Positions 51,069-59,563 of a stretch of DNA of 64,000 bases are shown here, in pieces; the first letter of the stretch is position 1; the number at the start of each line of letters is the position of its first letter. Position numbers and translations under genes: made by a program. The notes beneath the pieces were generated by a model that made no database searches, was not told where the DNA came from, and worked only from the letters and a program-made list of their open reading frames with translations. This DNA is from DATCBF01 sp964401995. Its GTDB lineage: Bacteria; Actinomycetota; Thermoleophilia; Solirubrobacterales; 70-9. The stretch lies in assembly GCA_964401995.1 (NCBI GenBank), contig CAYOAP010000013.1:40008-104007 (forward strand), read 5' to 3'.

Positions 51069-52264
51069 GCGTCTGCGGCCGGCTGCGGCGCGCCGGCGGT
51101 CTGCTCCTCGAAATGCTTGCTCAGCATCGTCACCTGGCCCTGGTAGTTGGAGCCCAGGCCCGCGCCGTAGAGGCGCTCTGAGGGCGCCGCCATCCACTCC
51201 AGCCCCAGCTTGCAGACCGGCTGGCGGTGCTCGACCATGAAGGAGACGTCGCGCGCCCGCACCTCGAGCGCGGCGCGGCTGCCGTGGTGGCCGCCGCTCG
51301 GGTCATAGCCGAAGCCGGGGTCGAAGAAGCCGGCGTAGTGGGTGCGCAACTCGCCCGCAGTCGGGTCGTAGGCCATCATCTCGGCCGCGATCTGGGGCGG
51401 GATGCAGACGCCCTCGGCGGAGAGCAGCAGGTAGAAGATCTCCGGCTCGAGCACGACCCGGCCGCCGGTCTCGGGGAAGACCGGGTCCCAGTAGTCGGTC
51501 CAGCGGTAGGCGCGGATCTTCGAGAGGTCGACCGGGAGGCTGTTCTTCTTCGCCCGGTAACCGACCGTGCGGTCTGCCGGGCCGGAGAGGTCGAGGCTGA
51601 GGAAGAGCCCGTCGGCGACGGCCAGCTCGGACTCACGCAGGGCGTGGGAGTCGAGGTAGGCGAGCGGGAACTCGGCCTGGAGGCGGCGGATGTCGTCGTC
51701 TCCGAGGCGGACGTCGCCGCGGGCGAGGCGCAACTGGTTGAGCGAGAGGCCGGTCTTGACCTGGATCGCGAAGGAGCGGGGCACGACCTCGAGGTAGAGC
51801 TTGCCGCGGTAGCCGGGCCGGATGTCGTCGAAGCGGTGGTGGCGGTCGGTGATCACCCTGGTGAAGACGTCGAGGCGGCCGGTCGAGCTCTTCGGGTTGG
51901 CCTTCGCCCGCACGTCGTCGGGCAGCGCCAGCTCCTCGATCAGCGGCACTAGATAGGGCCGGTCGCGCTCCAGCACCGCGCCATCGCGGAGGTCGATTTT
52001 CTGGAAGGCAAGGCCCTCGATCTTCTCCTCGACGGTCGAGTTGACGTCGGGCAGGAAGCTGCAGCGCAGCGCCCAGGCGAAGTCGCCGAGGCGCAGGTCG
52101 ATGCTGGCGGGCTGGATCGCCTCGGGCCGGATCCGGTACTCGCCCGAGCTCACCCACTCGGCTTCGATCGCCCGGCTCAACTCCTGCGAGGGCAGCACCC
52201 CGGCCGGGCTCGCGGGCGGCCCCCGGCCGGCCACGCCACTGTCCGCTGTGGCGGTCTCCGTCAT
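51065..52264 (-). CDS. dcd: 2'-deoxycytidine 5'-triphosphate deaminase, long two-domain form
   Basis: 399 residues from ATG 52264. The bidomain dCTP deaminase type (about 360-400 residues) has two dUTPase-fold halves: N-terminal PASIDLRLGDFAWALRCSFL and AKANPKSSTGRLDVFTRVIT, and C-terminal FDPGFGYDPSGGHHGSRAAL with EVRARDVSFMVEHRQPVCKL. Most bacteria have a single-domain Dcd of about 190 residues. It makes dUTP for thymidylate synthesis. The extra N-terminal 25 residues are low complexity. Tail-to-tail 4-bp overlap with merR. Confidence 0.88.
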   Translation of the reverse strand: MTETATADSGVAGRGPPASPAGVLPSQELSRAIEAEWVSSGEYRIRPEAIQPASIDLRLGDFAWALRCSFLPDVNSTVEEKIEGLAFQKIDLRDGAVLERDRPYLVPLIEELALPDDVRAKANPKSSTGRLDVFTRVITDRHHRFDDIRPGYRGKLYLEVVPRSFAIQVKTGLSLNQLRLARGDVRLGDDDIRRLQAEFPLAYLDSHALRESELAVADGLFLSLDLSGPADRTVGYRAKKNSLPVDLSKIRAYRWTDYWDPVFPETGGRVVLEPEIFYLLLSAEGVCIPPQIAAEMMAYDPTAGELRTHYAGFFDPGFGYDPSGGHHGSRAALEVRARDVSFMVEHRQPVCKLGLEWMAAPSERLYGAGLGSNYQGQVTMLSKHFEEQTAGAPQPAADA

Positions 52265-52307
52265 CGAGTGGAGACTATGTCGAGAGGCAGCGGCGCAGGG
52301 GGCTGAG

Positions 52308-52745
52308 CTAGCTCCCCAGGGCCACTGTGATCTCGGAGATTGCGGCTTTCTCCGCCTCGCTCTCGGGCTCGCCGCCCTCGGTCTTGGCCCCGGCCACACG
52401 ATTCGCCAGCGAGATCACGAAGCGCCGGTAGTCGGCGATCTCCTCCGTCGTCGCCTTCTGCTCAAGCAGGACGATCGCATCGCGGATGTTCTGCAGGCCA
52501 TGCTGCTTCAACTCCTCGACCGAGTGCGAGCGGGTGCGGTCCATCACCGGCTTGTGGGAGACGACCTCGTCCAGCAGCTGCGAGTCGCCGTGCTCCTGCC
52601 GAGCCTCGGCGAAAGCCTTGGCCATCGCGAACGCCTCGCGAAAGCTGCCGCCGCGCTCGGCGCTGGAGACGATCATCCCGGCGCTGGTCGGCCCCTCGCC
52701 GACAACCTTCCACTCGTCCTCGCTGAAATCGGCCTTCCCGGTCAT
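52308..52745 (-). CDS. Hypothetical helical protein
   Basis: A 145-residue protein from ATG 52745, with AGGAG 8-9 nt upstream. Content: TGKADFSEDEWKVVGEGPTS, AGMIVSSAERGGSFREAFAM, then charged helices (TTEEIADYRRFVISLANRVA). It resembles a group of acidic actinobacterial stress-type proteins without assigned function. It lies between the tRNA-Ser gene and the dCTP deaminase gene on the minus strand. Confidence 0.75.
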   Translation of the reverse strand: MTGKADFSEDEWKVVGEGPTSAGMIVSSAERGGSFREAFAMAKAFAEARQEHGDSQLLDEVVSHKPVMDRTRSHSVEELKQHGLQNIRDAIVLLEQKATTEEIADYRRFVISLANRVAGAKTEGGEPESEAEKAAISEITVALGS

Positions 52746-52795
52746 CGGCAATCTCCTCTTGTGGTCCTCAGGGCAGTTGAATGCGCTACTGAAAG

Positions 52796-52882
52796 CGGAG
52801 GGGGTGGGATTCGAACCCACGAGCGCCTTGCGACGCCAACAGTTTTCGAGACTGCCCCGTTCAACCGCTCCGGCACCCCTCC
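52796..52882 (-). tRNA. tRNA-Ser (CGA)
   Basis: 87-nt type II tRNA. Acceptor GGAGGGG pairs with CCCCTCC, discriminator G. The anticodon arm carries CTCGAAA (anticodon CGA), the long variable arm GGCGTCGCAAGGCGC is visible, and the T arm is GTGGGTTCGAATCCCAC. No CCA encoded. Confidence 0.96.
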
Positions 52883-52912
52883 AGGGACTCCAACGGGAGC
52901 CTGATTCTAGGG

Positions 52913-54892
52913 ATGGCGGGGATTCATCTCTCAAGGGTGGGGCCGGGGCGTCGATCAAGCCCCGTGCAAGGCAGCGAGCAGACACGGGCGGGACGGTTCT
53001 TCGAGGGGCATCCTCGGCTGCTGCGCGGACTGGCGTTGGTCGCCCTTGCCTGGGGAGTCGGCTGGCTGATCTGGCGGATCGGGTGGAGCGGGCAGGGGGC
53101 GAGCCCGCTGGCCTTTGCGATGCTGCTGGTGACCGAGATCTATGGGCTGTGGGCGTTGGCGACGCTGACCTGGTTCTCGTGGTCGCGCCCTGCAGCGGTG
53201 CGGCCCCCGGCGACGCCGGGACGGGCGGTCGACGTCTACGTCTGCACCTACGACGAGCCGGCCGAGGTCGTGATGGCGACCCTGGCCGGGTGCCGCGCCC
53301 TGCGCTACCCGCACACGACCTGGCTGCTCGACGACGGGCGGCGGCCGGAGATGGCTGCTCTGGCCGAGCTGGCAGGCGCCCGCTACCTGACCAGGCCCGA
53401 CAACTCCCACGCCAAGGCGGGCAACATCAACGCGGCGCTGCCGCGCACCGGCGGCGAGCTGGTCTTCGTCCTCGACGCCGACCACGTGCCGATGCCCGAC
53501 GCGCTCGACGCCCTCGTCGGCTATTTCGACGACGAGCGGATGGCGCTGGTCCAGAGCCCGCACGACTTCTTCAACCACGACTCGGTCCAGCACTACGTCG
53601 TCGGCCGCCACGAGCAGTCGCTCTTCTACCGCGTGGTCTGCCCCGGCAAAGACCGCCATGGCGCCGCCTTCTGGTGCGGCTCGGCGGCGCTGATCCGACG
53701 CCAGGCGCTGCTCGGGATCGGCGGCGTCGCGACCGAGACGATCGCCGAGGACTTCCACACCACGATCCGCCTCCAGCGCTATGGCTGGAGCAGCCGCTAC
53801 CACGACGAGGTGCTGGTCCAGGGCCTGGCCCCGCACGACCTCGACGGCTACCTGCTGCAGCGCGACCGCTGGGCGCGCGGCAACCTCGCCGTCTTCACCC
53901 TGCCGGAGTCGCCCCTGCGGGCGCGTCAGCTACGCCCGCTGCAGCGGCTCTCCTACCTGGCCAGCCTGCTCGCCTACCTGGCGCCGCCGATGCGGCTCTT
54001 GCTGCTGCTGACGCTGGGGCTGGTGCTCTGGACCGGGGAGCTGCCGATGAAGATCAGCGTCGCCGCCCTGGCGGCGCTCTGGCTGCCGGCGGTGATGCTC
54101 AACCTCAGCGCCGGCGCGGCGCTGGCCCGCGGCTACATGCGGATCCCCGAGACCGCGCACTACGAGCTGCTGACGATGGAAATCTACATCCGCGCCCTGC
54201 GCTGCGCGGTGCGCCCAGGGAAAACCGCGTTCAAGGTGACGCCGAAGCAGGGCTGCGACGGCGGCGGCCTCAACGCGGTGCGCAAGCTGCGCCTGGTCGT
54301 CGCCTGCGCCGTTCTGCTCGCCGGAGGCACGATCCTGCGCCTGCTCGATCTGGCCGGCGCCGGCCCGCTGCCGGACCTGCCCGGGATCGCCGCCGTGATC
54401 GTGCCGCTGCTGGGGCTGGTCGAGCTGCGGCGGCTGCTGCGCACCCTGTTCGCAGTCGGCCGTCGCAGCCAGCGCCGGCTCGTCTACCGCTTCGAGGGCG
54501 ACGCCCCCGCCCACTGCTTCTCGCCCGAGGGCCACGTCGCCGCCCGCCTCGTCGACGCCAGCGCCGCCGGGGTCGGCCTGGTCGCCGATGCGCCGCTGCC
54601 GATCGGCGCCCGGCCGGCGGTCCTGCTCACCCTCGCCGACGCCAGCGGGGCAACGCACGAAGTCGCGGCCCAGGTCGAGGTCCGGACCTGCCGCGAGCAG
54701 GACGGCCGCTTTCTGGTCGGCGCGACGATCGTCGAAATCGACCCCGACTCCCGTCTGCGCCTGATGGAGTGGTGCTACGTGGTCTGCAACCACGAGCGCC
54801 TGCGCGGCCACCGGCCGCTGGCGCCGCTGCCCGAGTCCGAGGCGATCGTCGTCTCGCTCGATGATTACCGCGAGACGGCGCTGGTCGCCTGA
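52913..54892 (+). CDS. Cellulose-synthase-like family 2 glycosyltransferase with PilZ domain
   Basis: A 659-residue membrane glycosyltransferase, BcsA-like. Two N-terminal helices, then GT2 with DVYVCTYDEP (about 107-116), LLDDG, the metal-binding DADH (188-191), AEDFH (279-283, the TED-type catalytic Asp) and QRDRW (316-320) acceptor motif. Four or more further helices and a C-terminal PilZ-like domain (about 490-610: RRLVYRFEG, ARLVDASAAGVGL) that would bind cyclic-di-GMP. Substrate could be cellulose or another beta-glucan. Bounded by two tRNA-Ser genes. Confidence 0.92.
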   Translation: MAGIHLSRVGPGRRSSPVQGSEQTRAGRFFEGHPRLLRGLALVALAWGVGWLIWRIGWSGQGASPLAFAMLLVTEIYGLWALATLTWFSWSRPAAVRPPATPGRAVDVYVCTYDEPAEVVMATLAGCRALRYPHTTWLLDDGRRPEMAALAELAGARYLTRPDNSHAKAGNINAALPRTGGELVFVLDADHVPMPDALDALVGYFDDERMALVQSPHDFFNHDSVQHYVVGRHEQSLFYRVVCPGKDRHGAAFWCGSAALIRRQALLGIGGVATETIAEDFHTTIRLQRYGWSSRYHDEVLVQGLAPHDLDGYLLQRDRWARGNLAVFTLPESPLRARQLRPLQRLSYLASLLAYLAPPMRLLLLLTLGLVLWTGELPMKISVAALAALWLPAVMLNLSAGAALARGYMRIPETAHYELLTMEIYIRALRCAVRPGKTAFKVTPKQGCDGGGLNAVRKLRLVVACAVLLAGGTILRLLDLAGAGPLPDLPGIAAVIVPLLGLVELRRLLRTLFAVGRRSQRRLVYRFEGDAPAHCFSPEGHVAARLVDASAAGVGLVADAPLPIGARPAVLLTLADASGATHEVAAQVEVRTCREQDGRFLVGATIVEIDPDSRLRLMEWCYVVCNHERLRGHRPLAPLPESEAIVVSLDDYRETALVA

Positions 54893-54925
54893 CCGAGCGC
54901 CCAAGCTAGGCTTTCGGGGCACCCC

Positions 54926-55015
54926 GGAGAGGTGTCCGAGTGGCTTAAGGAGCGCGACTGGAAATCGCGTGGGCGGGGTTAACCCGTCTCGTGGGTTCGA
55001 ATCCCACCCTCTCCG
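54926..55015 (+). tRNA. tRNA-Ser (GGA)
   Basis: A 90-nt type II tRNA. Acceptor GGAGAGG with CCTCTCC and discriminator G; anticodon arm CGCGA-CTGGAAA-TCGCG gives GGA; the long variable arm GGGCGGGGTTAACCCGTCTC is evident; T arm GTGGGTTCGAATCCCAC. CCA not encoded. Confidence 0.95.
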
Positions 55016-55033
55016 TCTCCGAGCCCGCGCGTC

Positions 55034-56080
55034 TCAAATATTTTTGGCCGCTGGGGTTTCTTTCGCGAGCGAGCTCGCGCGTTTGTCGACGAGGCCCGTG
55101 ACCGCCTGCTGGGCGATGCCGAAGAAAACCGCATAGCCAAAGATCGCGACTGCGCTGTTGATCGAGAAGACCGAGATGAAACCGCTCTCCACCAAGATCA
55201 CCCCAGCAAGTCCAGCGGCGCCGCCGGCGAGGATCTTCAACAACAACTGGTGGTTGAAGACTCGATAGGGCGTCTTGATCTTTCCCCCGGTTGCGAGAGG
55301 GATCACAACCGACAGCGCCCCGCCGAGCATGCCCGCCAGCTCGATCGCGAAGACGTCAAACCCGTGCGCTGACGATCCCCCGGCCGGACAAATTGGTTTC
55401 CCAGCTCCTTCCACAGTGGTGCAGAGAGAAAACATGCTGCTGTCGAACAGGTGCACGAACCCGAGGATGAAAATGATTAGCGAGAGTGCGCCGCTTGTCA
55501 CCAGAAGGGTGTTGCGCAGCCCGCGCGCTTCCATCTGGAGGGTGTCCGAGGCACCCATCGCGCCCTGGTAGATCTCCCGCAGCGTCGAGCGTGCCTGGCG
55601 CTTGTCGGCGGCGTTACCCGACTTCAGGTTCGTCAGAGCCTCGTTGAGCAGAATCGACTGGGAGTTCTGGCCCGGGAGCGCCGCCAGCAGCGCGCAGAGG
55701 CGCGTGCCCTGAGCGGTGAGATCGTTGATCTCATAGAGGCCGTAGAGCGCGGCTCCTGCCCGGTGAATCGCCGCCCACGTCCGCTCGATACTGGCGCCCG
55801 AGTAGTACTGCTTAAGCCCAGTCCTGGCACCGGCGCATTTCTCCGGCGGGGCCATCGAAACGAGCGCGCTGTCGAGGTCGGCTTGGGCGACAGCGAATTG
55901 CTTCTTATCCGCATTGGGACCGCCCTCAACGCACCTCAGTTCGTCCCTGACCTGGGCGTAGGAGGAGAGTGCTTCCGTCCGCCATAGCGCCGCATCGGCA
56001 TCGATGCGCTCGAGAAGGGACTTGCGCTTCTTGTCGAGGGCCTTGCGCTCTTCATCGGTCATCTCGGTCATCACACTCAT
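55034..56080 (-). CDS. Hypothetical membrane protein with helical N-terminus
   Basis: 348 residues. The N-terminal half (about 1-180) is helical, charged and cytoplasmic in appearance (DEERKALDKKRKSLLERIDA). Four hydrophobic segments follow at about 190-210, 240-262, 280-300 and 305-328; between the first two lies a loop with a Cys pair (SLCTTVEGAGKPICPAGG). No family recognised. Its lower GC and neighbouring tRNA-Ser suggest it may belong to a variable spot. Confidence 0.6.
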   Translation of the reverse strand: MSVMTEMTDEERKALDKKRKSLLERIDADAALWRTEALSSYAQVRDELRCVEGGPNADKKQFAVAQADLDSALVSMAPPEKCAGARTGLKQYYSGASIERTWAAIHRAGAALYGLYEINDLTAQGTRLCALLAALPGQNSQSILLNEALTNLKSGNAADKRQARSTLREIYQGAMGASDTLQMEARGLRNTLLVTSGALSLIIFILGFVHLFDSSMFSLCTTVEGAGKPICPAGGSSAHGFDVFAIELAGMLGGALSVVIPLATGGKIKTPYRVFNHQLLLKILAGGAAGLAGVILVESGFISVFSINSAVAIFGYAVFFGIAQQAVTGLVDKRASSLAKETPAAKNI

Positions 56081-56163
56081 CGCTTCCGCGTCGGTTACTG
56101 GGACAGGTCGATCCGCGGCAGCCTAGAGTGTCTTGCAGTATTAATCAAAAATTACTGTGAGGT

Positions 56164-56646
56164 TTACGGTCTCCCCTCTTGGCGGCGACCGGCGAAGAAC
56201 GCTCGAAGCAACGTGGCCGACTCCTCCTCCAGCAACCCACCGCTGACCGCCGGGCGGTGGTTGAGGGCCGGCTCGGCGAGGATGTCGAGGACGCTGCCGA
56301 CGGCGCCGGCCTTCGGGTCGGGGGCGCCGAAGACGACCTCGGGGATGCGGGCGAGGACGATCGCTCCCGCGCACATCGCGCAGGGCTCGAGGGTGACGTA
56401 GAGCGTCGTCGCCGGCAGGCGCCAACCGCCGAGCGCCTCGGCGGCGGCGCGGATCGCCAGGATCTCGGCGTGGGCGGTGGGGTCGCGGCGCAGCTCGCGC
56501 TCGTTGCCGGCCGCCGCGATCGGCGCGCCGTCGCGGACGATCACGGCCCCGATCGGCACGTCGCCGTGGGCCTCGGCCAAGTGCGCCTGCTCAAGCGCGT
56601 GGGCCATCCATTTCTCCTGCTCAGATGTAAAAACACTCGATGACAT
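56164..56646 (-). CDS. tadA: tRNA-specific adenosine deaminase
   Basis: Deaminates A34 to inosine in tRNA-Arg(ACG) (EC 3.5.4.33). 160 residues, start ATG 56646. The zinc and catalytic motifs are TAHAEILAIRAAAEALGGWR (His and catalytic Glu) and YVTLEPCAMCAGAIVLARIP (two Cys). The usual DVPIGAVIVRDG opening and the C-terminal helix ALLRAFFAGRR are present. Confidence 0.95.
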   Translation of the reverse strand: MSSSVFTSEQEKWMAHALEQAHLAEAHGDVPIGAVIVRDGAPIAAAGNERELRRDPTAHAEILAIRAAAEALGGWRLPATTLYVTLEPCAMCAGAIVLARIPEVVFGAPDPKAGAVGSVLDILAEPALNHRPAVSGGLLEEESATLLRAFFAGRRQEGRP

Positions 56647-56736
56647 TGATCCGAGAATATGTGCGCAGACAACTTCATCGGCGATGCGGTGTTAAGTAGA
56701 GGCTCGTCCGGTGCCAGGGGACACGACGAGCTGACG

Positions 56737-58116
56737 ATGAACCGACGCCTTGCCATACCCGCTGCAGCCCTGCTGCTGACGGCGCTCCTCGCGAGCGTCG
56801 CGCCCGCTGCTGCCGACGCCCACGGCCGGGGCTTCGTCCCCGGCCAGGTGGTGGTCCGGTTCGATGGGCAGCGCTTCGGCCGGCCGTTGAAGCTGCCGCC
56901 GCGGATCGGCGTGCGCCAGGCAGCGACCGTGCTGGACGGCAGCCCAGGGGTCGCCTACGCGGTTCCCAATTACATCGCCACCGCTTCGGCGACTCCCGCG
57001 ATCGAACTGGCCGCAAGCCTGCCGAACGACCCCGGCACGCTCGCCCCCGCCCCCAGCGTGCCCGGCGCCTGGACGACCAAACAGTGGAACTTCCTGCCCT
57101 GGGAAGAAACGCCGGGGGTGCTGACCTCGCCGGGGGGGATCGACGCCACCGGTGCCTGGCGCAACCTGATCGCCGCCGGCCGGCCCGGGGCCAAGGGGGT
57201 GACCGTCGCCGTCCTCGACACCGGGATCGCCTACCGGGCCAAGGGCAGCCGCTTCCGCCGCAGCCCCGACTTCAGCTCCGGCCAGTTCGTCAAGGGCTAT
57301 GACTTCGTCGCCGACAACGCGGTGCCGCTCGACGAGAACGGCCACGGCACCCACGTCGCCGGCACGATCGCGGAGAAGACGAACAACGGCATCGGGCTGG
57401 CCGGGCTCGCCTACCGGGCCAAGCTGATGCCGGTGCGGGTGCTCGACCAGCACGGCCGGGGCCGTGCCAGCGACATCGCCAAGGGCATCCGCTTCGCCGC
57501 CAACCACGGCGCCCAGGTGATCAACATGAGCTTCAACTTCGGCTGCGGCAAGGAAGTCCCCGACGTCGAAGCGGCCCTCTCACAGGCCTTCGCGAAAGGG
57601 GTGGTGGCGGTGGCCTCGGCGGGCAACCTCGGCTCCGAGACCTGCGTCTCGCCGCCGGCCACGATCCCACACGTGGTCGGCGTCGGCGGCACCACCGAGG
57701 GTGCCTGCCTCGGCAACTACTCGCTCAGCGGCGAAGGCATCGATGTCGTCGCCCCCGGCGGCGGCACCCCGATCGCCGGCTGCCCCTCGGTTGCCGCCAG
57801 CTCGATCTACCAGGTGACGCTGAAAGCCGGCAGCACCAAAGAATTCGGCATCCCCAGCGATTACGTGGGGACCTCGATGGCGGCGGCGCACGTCTCCGCC
57901 GAGGCGGCGATGGTCCTCGCCAGCGGCCTGATCGCCCCCAAGATCTCGCCCAAGGGCGCGGTGCGCGAAGTGACGCGGCGGATCGAGATGACCGCCCGCA
58001 GCCTCGGGCTGCCGCCGACCTCGCAGGGCGCCGGCTTGATCGATGCCGCCGAAGCGACCAACCCCGCCTTCGTCCCGGCGGGGCCGGCGGCCTCGGCGAA
58101 ATCGCCGTCTAAGTAG
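56737..58116 (+). CDS. Secreted subtilisin-like serine protease (S8)
   Basis: 459 residues from ATG 56737; frame upstream to 56659 lacks similarity. Signal peptide 1-27 (LLTALLASVAPAAADAH), a short propeptide (about 30-115) with VPGQVVVRFDG, then the peptidase: catalytic Asp161 (VTVAVLDTGIAY), His203 (NGHGTHVAGTI), oxyanion Asn297 (ASAGN) and Ser380 (VGTSMAAAHVS). The complete triad indicates an active exoprotease. The end overlaps the convergent universal stress gene by 8 bp. Confidence 0.94.
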   Translation: MNRRLAIPAAALLLTALLASVAPAAADAHGRGFVPGQVVVRFDGQRFGRPLKLPPRIGVRQAATVLDGSPGVAYAVPNYIATASATPAIELAASLPNDPGTLAPAPSVPGAWTTKQWNFLPWEETPGVLTSPGGIDATGAWRNLIAAGRPGAKGVTVAVLDTGIAYRAKGSRFRRSPDFSSGQFVKGYDFVADNAVPLDENGHGTHVAGTIAEKTNNGIGLAGLAYRAKLMPVRVLDQHGRGRASDIAKGIRFAANHGAQVINMSFNFGCGKEVPDVEAALSQAFAKGVVAVASAGNLGSETCVSPPATIPHVVGVGGTTEGACLGNYSLSGEGIDVVAPGGGTPIAGCPSVAASSIYQVTLKAGSTKEFGIPSDYVGTSMAAAHVSAEAAMVLASGLIAPKISPKGAVREVTRRIEMTARSLGLPPTSQGAGLIDAAEATNPAFVPAGPAASAKSPSK

Positions 58117-58552
58117 TGCGGACGATGATCACGCTGCAGGGAGCGTGGTGGGAGACGTTGTTGGGGACGCTGCCGAGCAGGAAGCGGCGGGCGCCGGTCA
58201 TGCCCTTGTTGCCGACCACGATCAGGTCGGCCTTGGTCTCCTCGGCGACGTTGAGGATCGCCTCAGCGGGGTCGGCCTCTACCGGGTGGGTCTGAACCTC
58301 GATCCCCTCTTTCTTGGCCGCGGCTGCGGCGGCGTCGAGGACCAGGTTGACGTCCTCGCGCGGGCCGATCTCGTACTGGACGTCCGGCGGGGCGCTGGCC
58401 TGCTCGCCGGCGACGCGCTTATTTGGGACGGGGGCGTAGGCGCTGACAATGCTGAGTGTCGCGCCGGCAAGCTTGGCGAGGTCGACGGCCTGGCGCACGG
58501 CCTCGGCGGCGGTCTCTGAGCCATCTGTTCCAACCACGATGCGGGTGAACAC
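58109..58552 (-). CDS. Universal stress protein (UspA family)
   Basis: 147 residues from GTG 58552 with GGGGGAG upstream. FTRIVVGTDGSETAAEAVRQ opens the Usp fold; the ATP-binding motif GNKGMTGARRFLLGSVPNNV (G-2x-G-9x-G-[ST]) is intact, so it probably binds ATP. A small single-helix membrane protein gene lies 38 bp upstream on the same strand and may be cotranscribed. Confidence 0.92.
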   Translation of the reverse strand: MFTRIVVGTDGSETAAEAVRQAVDLAKLAGATLSIVSAYAPVPNKRVAGEQASAPPDVQYEIGPREDVNLVLDAAAAAAKKEGIEVQTHPVEADPAEAILNVAEETKADLIVVGNKGMTGARRFLLGSVPNNVSHHAPCSVIIVRTT

Positions 58553-58590
58553 GCTCCCCCTCCATTCCTCGGTCGCTCGGGGCGCTGATA

Positions 58591-58740
58591 CTAACGCTGC
58601 AAGTTGTGCCCGTGCCAGCCGTGGAAGCCGGCGCCGATGATTTCGGTCGGCGTCGTCGTCAGGCGGACGATCGCGATCGCCATCGAGGCGACCAGGCAGA
58701 TGACAAGCACCGCCATCCCAACTTTCCACAGCATCGGCAT
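58591..58740 (-). CDS. Small single-pass membrane protein (49 residues)
   Basis: ATG 58740 to TAG 58591-58593. It begins MPMLWKVGMAVLVICLVASM, forming one hydrophobic helix (about 6-26). A short polar end, FHGWHGHNLQR, has three histidines and would project from the membrane. Fills the gap between the universal stress gene and the divergent MBL hydrolase gene, which otherwise would be empty for about 240 bp. No family recognised. Confidence 0.5.
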   Translation of the reverse strand: MPMLWKVGMAVLVICLVASMAIAIVRLTTTPTEIIGAGFHGWHGHNLQR

Positions 58741-58790
58741 GAGCGGAAGCCTAGATGGGCAGGCCCAGAGTCGGGGTAGACTCGGGTGGG

Positions 58791-59507
58791 ATGGCTCTGG
58801 AGAAGGTCGCAGACGGGGTTTGGCTGCTGCGGGGAGACCTGCGCAAGTCGATGAACGTCTACTTCCTCGAGGACGAGGGAGGGGTGATCCAGTTCGACGC
58901 CGGGACCAAGTCGATGGTCAAGGCGAACCGGGCGGCGGCCGAGCAGCTCGGCGGGCTGAAGCGGATCGTGCTCGGGCACGCGCACGCCGACCATCGCGGC
59001 ACCGCCCCCTCGATGGGCGTGCCGATCCTCTGCCATCCCGATGAAAAGGCCGACGCCGAAAGCGACGCCGCGATCGCTCCCTACATGGACCTCTCGCAGC
59101 TGCCGGTGGCGCCGGTGCGCTGGATCTACCCGTTCCTGCTCAAGCGCTGGGACGGCGGCGCCGTGCGGATCGCCGACACCGTGATCGAAGGCGACGAGAT
59201 CGCCGGCTTCAAGGTCATCCACTTCCCCGGCCACTCCCCGGGTCTGATCGGGCTCTGGCGCGAGAGCGACCGGGTCGCGATCGTCAGCGACGTCGTCTAC
59301 TTCGTCGACTCGGCGCGGCTGAAAGCGCTGCCCGAGGGCGAGGCCAGCGTCCCCCACCCCGCCTGGGCCTGGGACCACGCCAAGGCGAAGGAGTCGGTCC
59401 GCAAGCTGGCGGCGCTGGAGCCGAAGGTCGTCTGCGCCGGCCACGCCCTCCCGCTGCGCGGCGACAACCTGCGCCCAGTCCTGGAACAAGCCGCCGAGAA
59501 ATACTAA
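58791..59507 (+). CDS. MBL-fold metallo-hydrolase
   Basis: 238 residues from ATG 58791 (conserved sequence starts ALEKVADGVWLLRGD). Metal motif HAHADH in IVLGHAHADHRGT, then FPGHSPGLIGLW with the second-shell His, SDVVYFVD for the bridging Asp and CAGHALPLRG for the last His. Resembles glyoxalase II/lactonase-type hydrolases; substrate unknown. TAGACT 8-13 nt upstream suggests a leaderless transcript. It ends just before a large inverted repeat. Confidence 0.9.
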   Translation: MALEKVADGVWLLRGDLRKSMNVYFLEDEGGVIQFDAGTKSMVKANRAAAEQLGGLKRIVLGHAHADHRGTAPSMGVPILCHPDEKADAESDAAIAPYMDLSQLPVAPVRWIYPFLLKRWDGGAVRIADTVIEGDEIAGFKVIHFPGHSPGLIGLWRESDRVAIVSDVVYFVDSARLKALPEGEASVPHPAWAWDHAKAKESVRKLAALEPKVVCAGHALPLRGDNLRPVLEQAAEKY

Positions 59508-59513
59508 AAGCCA

Positions 59514-59563
59514 GCCGATGGGCCTAAAAGTGACCCTATAGGCCTACTTTTCGGCCCATCGGC
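59514..59563. repeat. Palindromic repeat, family B, copy 2 (between convergent genes)
   Basis: Arms GCCGATGGGCCTAAAAGT (59514-59531) and ACTTTTCGGCCCATCGGC (59546-59563) pair over 18 positions with one mismatch; 14-nt loop. Lies between the convergent MBL and Usp-like genes and encodes the last nine codons of the Usp-like gene. It probably terminates both transcripts and shares its ends with the 6328-6376 element. Confidence 0.75.
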
